From contig OZ038527.1 of the NCBI GenBank assembly GCA_964036665.1, positions 26,943,901-27,007,900 on the forward strand: a stretch of 64,000 bases of DNA, read 5' to 3'. Shown here one piece after another: positions 50,801-58,400 of this stretch. Source of the stretch: Gordius sp. MW1. Lineage: Eukaryota > Nematomorpha > Gordioida > Gordea > Gordiidae. A program made the translations under genes and the position numbers. Under the pieces are notes generated by a model. The model saw only the letters and a program-made list of their open reading frames with translations. It had not been told where the DNA came from and did no database searches. Within the stretch, counting starts at the first letter, position 1. Each line of letters opens with the position of its first letter.

Positions 50801-53800
50801 AGGAAAAATTATCATGTTTAAGTCAGAGTTTAAAATTTGAATCTTTTAAATAAAAAGAAACGTATACAAAAAATTTCTTAACAAATGGGTTTACAACAAT
50901 GGGTTTTGATAACATATTTCAAAAAAAAAATGTTGAATATTTTTTCATTTTATGGAAGGTGTGGTCATGGAAGACCCCGGGCAGCTAAAACACTCTCTTC
51001 TTGAAAACTATTGGATAAAAACTAGCCAAATTTTGAGGAAATATTCTAAGGTAAATTTTGTTAAGCCACTCAAAAAATGAAATTGTAATATTCACTAATT
51101 TATTTTGTACAGCATTTTTAAACGGCTTGGGATCATTATGACTCCACCCGACCTACGAAGTGTTAAATTTGCTCCCCCTAGCCAACGCCGCTGAACTTTA
51201 AGTTATTCCATACATTCAGCGTTAGTTTATTTAATTTGGTGTCAATGGGGAGGGGGGGAGGGCGGGTTTTAGCAAAAAATCCTACCAATGCCTACGCTTA
51301 TATTGATATAGTTAGATAAAACTTATTTTTAAGAAGGGTAAGATTAATAGTAACTATATCGTCGATTGTTTTGGGGCTCCATAAGGATAATCCTCTCGTG
51401 TTACATCCTGTTGAAGCCGCATCACCATCCAACTTGGCTTCCTTCGTAGCAATGATACAGACCTCTCTATTAGGACTAACTCTAATTCCTTTGTCGGGGC
51501 AAGGCAAGCTACAATAAGCTAGGAAATAGAAGATGAATGCATAAAATAGACAAAACTGTGAGATGGGTTAATGTGTGAGTTAAATTATTTACTGCATTCG
51601 CTAGCATCCAGCATCGGAGTCCAACAAACCTTGTCATAGTATGCATCGCACTTTGCCGTCCTAAAACCAACTTTATTGAAGGTCAAACAACGTGGGCTTA
51701 TGAAAATGGTCTCCTCATATGCCCAAGTTCTAAAATCATTAACTTACTTTAAAATAGTTATTAAAATATCTCATATTAAATGATTTTCTTAGTAATACAC
51801 CTTTCAGCATGTTCATAAAAACACAGTCGCGTGGGCAAGGGCGGAGGGGGCAGGGTTGATTTTGAACGTCTCCCCGTTGGCAAATAAATTAAAACAAATT
51901 TGCCGAATTTTACGGAAAAACTCATTGATATTTATAAAACTTTCGTTAAATTTATTTGAGATTTTATATTATAAATCTACTGATCTTAACAATTTGTATA
52001 AAAAAAATTTTGTCAGTAGGTGTTTTAATATGAAAAAATATTTGATTCCCAATAACCTCTCTAAAAAACTATTTTAACTTGAGGAAGAAGCTAACACAAG
52101 CCTAATTTTAGTTTTTAGAGGTAATTTATTACCTAATTTTTATAAGCGTTTAACATGCTTATTTATACATAATTTAGATTCCCTGATTTAGAAATTTCGA
52201 GTGTCATTACCACACAACTAGAAAAAAGAATAATGATATAACAGAATATTTTTAGGGAGGGTCTAGGCTGTACCGTGCTTTGTCAAAATTTGCGGACTAT
52301 GCTTAGACTATAGACGGGCCAGGACCGGGTTTTTTATTGTACAAAGCCTAAGAAGCCCGTGCATATCGATAGTTAGAACAATAGCCTGGTTGGCAAATAC
52401 AGCAAAATTGAAAGAAGCTCTTTGCGCTTTTTTAAGTACATAAAAATCCAACGTTGATATTTAATGTATGTATAATTTTGATTAAATTTTGTTTAATCAT
52501 ATAATTTTTGACATTAAATTAAAACATTCCCCGTCCTTCCCTCCATTTGGGCATCCTGCCTACGCCACTTTAAGCCGCATTTGCTCAACTGAACTATCGC
52601 TCAAAGGATCTACAACAAATCAAAATGTAGTTTAAATTTGAAAAGCATGTTTATCATGGGCGTAGCCAGCATTAGAATTAGATAGGAGCAATAATTATTT
52701 AAGGAGGGGCAGATGTTTATAACTAACTAGTTTTATATTTATTCATATAAAAACTTTATAAGGTTACAAAAGTTTATATTAAGCATTTATATATAATAGA
52801 TATAATTGTATAAATATTTAAATTTTTATTATTGAGTTGTGCAGTATATGTTTTAGACACATTAGCATAGCGCTTAAAATGATATGCACACTTTATAATT
52901 ACCTCCTCTAATAATGATATTAACCCGACAGATACCACTAAATGTTTGGCCGAACCAATTTATATAAAATAGAAATTGGGGCATCTCAATATGCTCTAGA
53001 TGACTATCAATTTAAAAATTTTAGAAAAATTCCCTTCCGGAAATCAAGGGGTGTCACCTAAAGGTTACACTGGGAGGCATAAAAATAGGCGAATTTTAAA
53101 ATTTTATTAAATGACTAAGATAAGTGAAAAAAGTTAGTTAATTGTATTGGAACGATGATCAAAAATAAATGTGAGATCAAATATTTCAATATGGGCATAA
53201 ATTCTGGTTGCTTAGCTGCATACAGAGCAGAGCCGTTGAGTTCAATTTCTTCATTGTTAACCGTCTATCGCGTTCTGACCTTGGGAAAGCTAAGATTTGA
53301 GTGCACTTAAGAAGTTGGCCGTATTTTTAACAATAATTTGGAATTCATGCAGAGTTTAATGATTTTGTTTAGACGATAGAGCTGGCAGGCATGGGCGTAG
53401 TCAGCATTGGAATTAGAGTGGGGCAAATGATTTAAGGATGGCATGATCATTTTTAGAGATTTTAGCCATAATTTTAATAAAAAATTTTGGATTCAGAGGG
53501 GGGCAGTCGCCCTTCCTTGCCCTACCCCCATGCTGGCAGGCATTGTAGTTAGCGACATCTAATCCAAATAATGGGAAGCACCAATTTCTGCCCCTAAAAG
53601 ATACTTTTGTGGCATCAACATTTAATCAGAGCTATCTACGCAGTCCATAAACTTATAACATAACTATGAGCATTCAAAAGTATTTTCTTGAACTTTTAAA
53701 GAGGCGTGATTCTACTATAGGTAATAGGTTTAACAATTAAGAAGCCTCGTTATGATTATCATGCCTACATACTGCCATTGCCATGTTATAAATATTCCTA

Positions 53801-56062
53801 TGCGTAATAAATTCTTTCCTTTTTAGGGATTCTATATCGTTCAATAGGCATTTGAAACGATTTAAACGCAATGTTTTAGTAGCTCCAATATTCACTTTTG
53901 AAAGACAATTTGATAATTAAGCGATTCTAAAGGTATTTTTAGAATATACAGCAAGAGACAAAATTTAAAGTCAGCTAAGTGATTTATGACAGCTCCCTAA
54001 TCCTCTTTCATTTTGCTTGACAACGATAACGTGGCTTCTTGGTACTGTTCCAAGGTAACAAGATACCGGTTTTAGGATTATCTTGAAGCAAAATCTAAAA
54101 GGCTTATCTTTTATAAATTTCTTTGTTGTGTGATTTCCTAAAAGGCAGCATGGATTTATTCATTGGGTTACACTATTTAATTAACCCTATCATTTAAAAT
54201 ATTCAGAAAATCTCAAACTTTAGAAAATTTGTGTTGTTTAGAGTTGACTGATTATGTCTTGAAACCGATTTCTACGCATACCATTGGATATTATTTAATT
54301 GAAGAATAGGACTTCTTGAGTTTTCAAAACATTTAGACATTTTTGAGAGACTAATACCAGTTAAAAAAATTATATAAATTTTAAATTCTCTATCGTTAAT
54401 TTTAAATGATTGGTTTGCAAATAAATTAAAGATTTAAAGCAAATTAATCAAACTTTTATATTATTTGAATGGGAGTAACGAAAGTCATAATTCTATTTTC
54501 GTTTTTTTTTGACTTTTTATAAGGGCGGACCTTTTGCTACGAACCTAAAAATGGGACCAAGTTTTTAAAAATACCATCTACGATCAAAATCATTGGGAAA
54601 TTTTATAAAAGTATTATAAAATCAGAATGAATTATAGAAATGTAGATCTCTATCTCAGGCCGCTTTAAAATTATCAAATGTAAGTAATTTTAGCCCTATT
54701 TGGCATATTAGGAGGTACAATTTTGTCTATAATATCATGTATCCGCCATTTTTCATATCAAAAAATCCGAGAAAATCGAAAATATTGATTTACCAATACA
54801 TTTTAAAGCTTAAAAACGCAAATTTTTGCTACTCTTGACTATTCTACACCCACCCCCTTTATACTATATACTTTGGCAAAGAAAAATAGGAAAAAATCAT
54901 TAATGGAATCATAATCTTTTAATTAAATCATTAAAAGGGTTGCGCTAGGCACATAAGCTCTGCCCAGTGTAACATTTAGGTGACGTTCAGCTTTAAGGCA
55001 AATTTTAAAGTCTTTAAAGTACTCATATAAATTTTAAATTACTAAATGTTAGAAAAATTATAGAGATTTTAAATATGTAAATTAAGTTGCAAAAACTTAT
55101 TGTAGTGTACATAAATATTGAATATAAGAAGGTAGGTCGGAATTGCAATTTTTCCGATTTTTGAACGAGTATAATTCAAGAACCAATGAAGGAGAAGTAA
55201 TAAAATTGTATCAAATAATTTATCCCAATCCAGTCTTTTAAATTTATTTTTAAAAGGTTTTTATCTTAAGTAGTTTTTGAGAAAAGTGACTATAAAGTTG
55301 CCTCACCTAAAGGTTACACTGGTACCTGTCGGGTTTAATCGTTCTTCATGATAGTCTAATCAAAAATAAACAATAAGAACGCCACGGTCTTAATTCATAA
55401 TAATCACAGTCTAAAATTTTTGGGTTTAAAATATAGTAATTTCTAAGCGTTTATTTGTTATGTTTAATGGATTTACATGATATCAGCTGTGTAATTTCTG
55501 TCAAAGCAATGATCAGACGTGCATTCAGCTAAGGTTTTGTTCGTGTAATATGTTTTAAAGGTTCCTGGTTGAGCTAGATCCGTGATGCCGATCCATGCTC
55601 TACTCTTATTACCAAGTTTTGCTTCAATCCAAGACTATTCATATTAAATGCAATATATTTGACAACAAAGATATTTGCAGTTTAGTATTTACATAGGCGT
55701 AGCCAGCATTGGAATTAGAGGGGGGAGCAATAATGATCCAATTTTTTTTTTAAATTTCATATTATTATTGCTAAAATTATTAAAAATTATCATTTTGCCC
55801 CTCCCTAAATCATTATTGCCCCCCCCCCCTGTAATAATTCAATAATTTGCCCTGGGGTAAAGATGTCGCTTTATGAAATAATATTAAGAACTATGTACCA
55901 ACTCTTCCGGCTGGTCAGGTTCATAAATTTTAGCGCCCGACTTCTCGCAAGAGGCCACAGTGCCGCTGAATGTCAAATTACTATCAACGTCAATCAAAAT
56001 GCATCTGCTAGTCAAAGGGAAAAACTCATAATTTGAGGGGCAAGGATTTGGGCAAGGATTTT
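35421..56062 (-). CDS. Putative receptor: 2x C-type lectin, 5x EB-like, SEA-like, TM, Tyr-rich tail (5' incomplete)
   Basis: Fourteen exons on one strand join with GT-AG sites and matching phases: 56062-55899, 55634-55477, 51729-51593, 51518-51355, 42929-42811, 42492-42368, 42083-41934, 41646-41494, 41038-40910, 40026-39910, 39172-39041, 38164-37955, 36328-36188, 35887-35421. They encode 788 residues. Domain order is lectin 1, lectin 2, five six-cysteine EB/EGF-like modules on phase 1-1 exons, a SEA-like stretch, one membrane helix, and a 154-residue cytoplasmic tail. The second lectin domain starts at 51.5 kb and ends at 42.4 kb, which ties the two exon clusters together. The signal peptide and any further N-terminal domains would lie upstream of 56062 and were not found. 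Multi-lectin/EB architecture suggests an extracellular recognition or scavenger-type receptor, but the ligand is unknown. A two-gene interpretation is not excluded without transcripts. Confidence 0.7.
36188..36328 (-). CDS. Transmembrane exon of the receptor
   Basis: Exon between acceptor tgtttttag and donor gtaatt, phase 1-in/1-out. It starts GNCKTVIAAKPAVS, then a continuous hydrophobic run of about 24 residues (LALHILIGYLAIGFFAIALL...), followed by KIYYKY, a basic stop-transfer edge. A single-pass segment with the C terminus in the cytoplasm fits the upstream extracellular modules. Confidence 0.75.
36485..37121. mobile_element. MITE in the receptor intron between the SEA-like and TM exons
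   Basis: Left ATAGATAGACTGCTCAT and right ATGACGAGTAGTCTATCTAG (decayed) are inverted and match the 29511 element. About 640 bp, non-coding. Confidence 0.55.
37955..38164 (-). CDS. SEA-like juxtamembrane exon
   Basis: Seventy codons, phase 1-in/1-out, acceptor aaaag, donor gttaca. Residues run VELVRIFHNYL, YREGYFLIVFKLFFEDP, then NGDSVVVDEATIIITTEG. Length, alternation of strands and the late GDSVVV recall a SEA domain, whose autoproteolysis site is usually G-SVVV; the inserted D would probably stop cleavage. SEA domains usually sit just outside a membrane helix, as here. The match is by eye and moderate. Confidence 0.45.
39041..42083 (-). CDS. Five EB/EGF-like cysteine modules, one per exon
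   Basis: Exons 42083-41934, 41646-41494, 41038-40910, 40026-39910 and 39172-39041 are all phase 1-in/1-out, the classic arrangement for shuffled extracellular modules. Most carry a G-E/D-x-C start and about six cysteines with a CxC pair, for example GEACLSTKECKAL with SSCKCLNEEK, and GLCDTKVRCSHLG with AKCTCEE. The pattern is that of EB modules common in nematode and arthropod secreted and membrane proteins. They probably form a disulfide-bonded stalk between the lectin domains and the membrane. Confidence 0.75.
42368..51518 (-). CDS. C-type lectin domain 2, split by an 8.4-kb intron
   Basis: Exon 51518-51355 (acceptor tttcctag) gives YCSLPCPDKG, NREVCIIATKEAK and GCNTRGLSLWSPKTIDDI. Like its counterpart in domain 1 it is exactly 164 nt, phase 1-in/0-out, and the last 17 residues align with CEKSGAKIYEPDQPEEL. 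Exon 42929-42811 gives SWRFGIRSKNN and YYHEDGRQVRF (phase 0-in/2-out). Exon 42492-42368 gives GECLYLRF and KADCYIDSNYLCF, the C-terminal cysteine pair. Sugar-binding motifs are again absent. The intron between 51355 and 42929 contains two Helitrons, a LINE fragment and a composite repeat. Confidence 0.7.
42930..43261. other. Intron of the lectin-2 domain, no feature seen
   Basis: AT-rich; no further exon recognized. Confidence 0.4.
43262..43605. mobile_element. MITE with TTA target duplication
   Basis: Ends TAAACGGCCAACTC and GAGCTGGCCGTTTA are inverted; TTA flanks both sides (43259-43261, 43606-43608). Inside, CATANGCATGCGCATTAT occurs twice 62 bp apart. A 3-bp TWA duplication is typical of PIF/Harbinger; the family call is tentative. 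Confidence 0.55.
43609..44942. other. Intron DNA, nothing identified
   Basis: AT-rich. A minus-strand stretch near 43930-44040 (APAHLAKCTCAEF) looks cysteine-containing but has stops close by and no splice support. Confidence 0.35.
44943..45700 (-). mobile_element. RLE-type LINE copy 4, internally deleted; keeps the N-terminal zinc finger
   Basis: The 3' UTR (ACGTTCAAATAAACAATATA in sense) is fused directly to a sequence equivalent to about position 620 of copy 1, so RT and endonuclease are deleted. It extends further 5' than copy 1: 45700-45446 reads SFCCICKKLVSLKKNNCFII followed by HGH, a plausible CCHH zinc finger as in R2-group N termini, then the PPASPLIPPLASIIED segment shared with copy 1. 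Confidence 0.75.
45954..48212 (+). mobile_element. Helitron-like element with a giant microsatellite
   Basis: Starts TCTATATATATAAAGTAAAG after A and ends in a GGCAAA...GCC hairpin, GGGTTCAT and CTAG before T, the Helitron A/T insertion context. The same 5' and 3' ends bound 50086-50532. After the microsatellite comes AAGGGCTAAATTCTGAAACT and CGGCCCGAATCGCGCGAAAA, shared with the shorter copy. No Rep/helicase inside; non-autonomous. Confidence 0.7.
45975..47204. repeat. (ATGT)n microsatellite, about 1.23 kb
   Basis: Roughly 300 tetranucleotide units, imperfect (GTGT, TTTA) for the first ~75 bp and then almost pure, with one ATGC at about 46921. Because four does not divide by three, all frames are open and give MYVC/TYIH polymers, which are not genes. 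The related Helitron at 50086 has only about six units. Confidence 0.95.
48213..48896. other. Intron DNA with a GGCGTAGCCAGG-type MITE end
   Basis: CATGGGCGTAGCCAGG at about 48408 followed by a G-run and a decayed body (to about 48780) is a copy of the MITE family seen near 52660, 53390 and 55692. Nothing else identified. Confidence 0.45.
48897..49765 (+). repeat. Composite repeat copy 4 (partial)
   Basis: Four to five ~120-bp units (GGCCAATGGTCATTTTTT...CATTGGTCAG), a tRNA-like block with two T-arms (CCGGGATTCGAACC at about 49327 and 49362), one more unit, a degenerate T-arm piece (49640-49700) and the terminal AGCCCATAAATTGCATAGCA. The hairpin GC arm is missing. Confidence 0.65.
49766..50085. 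other. No gene seen
   Basis: AT-rich spacer between composite repeat copy 4 and the short Helitron. Confidence 0.4.
50086..50532 (+). mobile_element. Short Helitron-like element (447 bp)
   Basis: A|TCTATATATATAAAGTAAAG at the left and a GCAAA...TTTGC hairpin, CGGTTCAG and CTAG|T at the right. Holds about six ATGT units and two tandem copies of a ~130-bp block beginning GGGCTAAA(T/C)TCTGAAACTA. No coding sequence. Confidence 0.75.
50533..51354. other. Intron DNA, nothing identified
   Basis: AT-rich; one G-run with MITE-like context near 51245. Confidence 0.35.
51593..56062 (-). CDS. C-type lectin domain 1 (three exons)
   Basis: Exon 56062-55899 carries the N-terminal half: NPCPNPCPSNYEF, then SRCILID and SCEKSGAKIYEPDQPEEL. 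It ends in phase 0 at gtacat. Exon 55634-55477 gives SWIEAKLGNKSRAWIGITD, the WIG core of the fold, and ends phase 2. Exon 51729-51593 gives PRCLTF, AKCDAYYDKVCW and ends phase 1 at gtaaat. No EPN or WND calcium/sugar motif is visible, so calcium-dependent sugar binding is not predicted. The middle intron (3.7 kb) holds a MITE and decayed lectin-like exons. Confidence 0.75.
51730..53149. other. Intron DNA with MITE fragments
   Basis: CATGGGCGTAGCCAGCATTA at 52658 and an inverted CTGCCTACGCC near 52556 are MITE ends. No exon recognized. Confidence 0.35.
53150..53660 (-). pseudogene. Decayed lectin-like exon pair inside the lectin-1 intron
   Basis: At 53650-53545 the minus strand reads VDATKVSFRGRNWCFPLFG and ends VANYNAC, with cysteine spacing close to that of the C-terminal lectin exon. 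At 53264-53180 it reads NNEEIELNGSALYAAKQPEF, which aligns with the GAKIYEPDQPEEL end of the N-terminal lectin exon, but the cysteine is missing and a stop lies just upstream. The order, C-half then N-half, repeats the 51729/51518 order, so a former third lectin domain is suggested. A MITE (53390-53540) sits between the two. Confidence 0.35.
53390..53540. mobile_element. Complete ~150-bp MITE of the GGCGTAGTCAG family
   Basis: Left CATGGGCGTAGTCAGCATTG, right CCTACCCCCATG; GCTGGCAGGCAT occurs on both sides, either as target duplication or part of the terminal repeat. Inserted beside the decayed lectin C-half exon. Confidence 0.5.
53661..55476. other. Intron DNA; one weak lectin-like piece
   Basis: The minus strand near 54070-54010 reads YLVTLEQYQEATLSLSSK, which recalls the G-x-LVTL-E segment of a C-type lectin N-half, but has no supported splice sites. 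Otherwise nothing identified. Confidence 0.3.
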
Positions 56063-56234
56063 CTACGGTGCATGTGAAATAATTTGTAAATTAATTTTTA
56101 TTCAAAGCAATAATGATTGGGGGGGGGGGGGAAGTCAAAACAAATTTTTTTTAAATTTAATCCATAATTTTAATAAATTTGGAAGAATATTATGATTTAG
56201 AGGGGGGCAGGCGTCCCTCCCTTCTCCTCCCTGA
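55692..56234. mobile_element. Opposed MITE ends bracketing a lectin exon
   Basis: CATAGGCGTAGCCAGCATTG at 55692 and TGACTACGCCTATG ending at about 56234 are inverted, with G-runs and AATAATGAT inside each. Between them lies the 164-nt lectin-1 exon (55899-56062). Either two separate insertions or one exon-carrying unit. Confidence 0.45.
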
Positions 56235-58100
56235 CTACGCCTATGTAGGAGTCAATAAAATGTATTAATAACGAATATTAGTTACTAGGAATTCATAATT
56301 TAGCTTTATACAATTTATTTAATCCGAATCAATTAAAAATAGGATGCGATGGAATTTATATTTTAATTAAACCGTTAAAATGTTAACTTAGCTTAGATTG
56401 CTATGTCGCGGGGAATGAGTTTTTAAGGATAAGAAATAAAAATTATGATTGTTTAATAATATATTTAGAATTACTTATTTCTTTTTATTAGGTAAATTTT
56501 AAAACATGAAAAAATCAAGTATATTTATATATAATTTAAATTTATACTTAAAGATCTATTTATCATGCGATTGTTTGTTAAAAATTATATCACAAATTTA
56601 TAAAAATTAGATATTACCCATTATATCCAAGATAGCTCGTCTGAATAGGGTTAGAAACCAAAAATATTTAAAACCGATATATGTCAAATTCATTTAGCTT
56701 ATGTGAATGTTCTACACAAAATAATTACTATTCTAGAAATATTAATGATATTTTTTATTCGTAAAAAGTCTTGAAGCATAAACTTGCTATAAATAAACGG
56801 GCTGTTATAACTAACAGCAATTAATGTGATTTAAAGATATTTTAACTAAATTAAACTATATGAATCAATTTAATAATATACCACTGTTCTACAAAAGATT
56901 TAAATAAATTTAAAAATGTAATATATTTAATTATGCCTTAAACGGTTTTATAGCTATAATCCAGTGACTTAACTTGCATTTTTCCCATGGGCGTAAGCCG
57001 AACTTTGATTTTAAACAAGTGGGCAGGTGTAAACGGCGATTGATAAATATCATCCTCATAGACATAGTCACAATTAATAATCAGCTATTTCTATTTCTCT
57101 TTCAAAATTCGCTTGAACTCTACCTTTTGAAATGCCTTCTCAATTTTGTTTCCAAATTTTAAATCTTCCCTCTTTCGTTTATCTTCGACTCGCACCATGA
57201 GCAAGAGTTAGAGACCTGCAACTCGTGGTGCGGAAAAACCGAGATGAGATGAGACGGGTATTTTAACTTCGAGACATGACAAGATCTTAAATTCGGGTCT
57301 CGGCTTAAAATTTTAATAAATTTAGTTTATACTTCTATTTAGTATGATTAACATTTCGGATGTTAAATGAAAATTAATATAATTGGGATTTCTTTATTCT
57401 ATATATCTTTATAAATAAAGATGTAACTCCGTTTTCTTTGTTTGCGGTTAACTCTTAAAGTTCTCGTCAGATTGCCACCAAATAGGGCCAGATCAAAGCC
57501 TTAGCATCCTCAATGGTTTATATACTTTTTCTCGACCTGCGACAGCTGTAACCCTGTGTTTTGGTGGTGTTTACCGCCATCTAGCGGACGAGAGATACAA
57601 CGTTTTGATATTTATTTATCGTTATGGTGCTACTTATTACTGACTTAAAGTCTTTTCCACGATTGCTTTGTCATTTGTGTCTCACTTTTTTACTCAACTA
57701 AGCACGTTTTTTTACAGTATAGTAAATAATCTCACTACCTAAAAACATCACCATTTTTTTAAATAAAAAAAGCGTGCGTTTTTGCCAAGATTCGCACGTT
57801 TCGTACTTTTCTTCATTGGGAAGTTCGGTTATTAATTACGACTACAAAATCATCCTCCAATTATCCGTTATAATCAGACCAAACTTTGCTCAGAAGTATG
57901 CGCCCATTTGCGAGATGCATATGCTAGCAAAGAAAAGGATAATGCATTTAAATCATTTTATTTACAAATATTTTCGTTCTTATATCCTTTTATATAATTT
58001 CATTATATATTTAGTCCTTTTTTTATCAGAGACCAAAAAAACCCGACTGCTCAGCACGTTCGGGCGTACACGTTGATAAGATTTGGGCATAATTAAATTA
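56235..58100. other. Upstream of the receptor exons; no first exon found
   Basis: AT-rich. A Helitron-like 5' start (TCTATATATCTTTATAAATA at about 57396) may begin the element whose helicase fragment lies at 58.1 kb. A signal-peptide exon for the receptor was sought and not found. Confidence 0.35.
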
Positions 58101-58104
58101 GAAA

Positions 58105-58400
58105 CATACTTGATATGGTTCACTTAGCTGTAAATCTAAAAAATGGGCACAACCTTTATTTTAAAAATGCAAATGTCAGACGAATAACCTTAAATCCCCT
58201 AGATATAACGTTAACAGCCTTCTTCAAGCTATGTCAACATGATGATTTTGCGCTAATGTTTCTATATTACGAAGTGTCTTGCCCATGTATTTCGCGTACC
58301 AGATCCTTTCAACGTTGCAAACGCGGAAAGCGAATCGCATTACGGCTTGACATTCAAAGGCCTTAATAGAGGTTTTACATACACCAACTCTTTCCTCGAA
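58105..58400 (+). pseudogene. Helitron replicase/helicase fragment
   Basis: MVHLAVNLKNGHNLYF then TLTAFFKLCQHDDFALMFLY and YEVSC match the segment just upstream of the helicase domain in animal Helitron proteins (VHLAV-LENGQ-YF, TTLTAFF-LC--D-FA-TLLY-EVP). A stop after DIQRP and a shifted continuation (FTYTNSFLEDGN) show decay. It abuts the truncated start of LINE copy 3. Confidence 0.6.

Noticed and set aside
50617-50853. 78-codon plus-strand frame
   Set aside because: Lysine/isoleucine-rich chance frame in AT-rich intron DNA, no homology or splice context.
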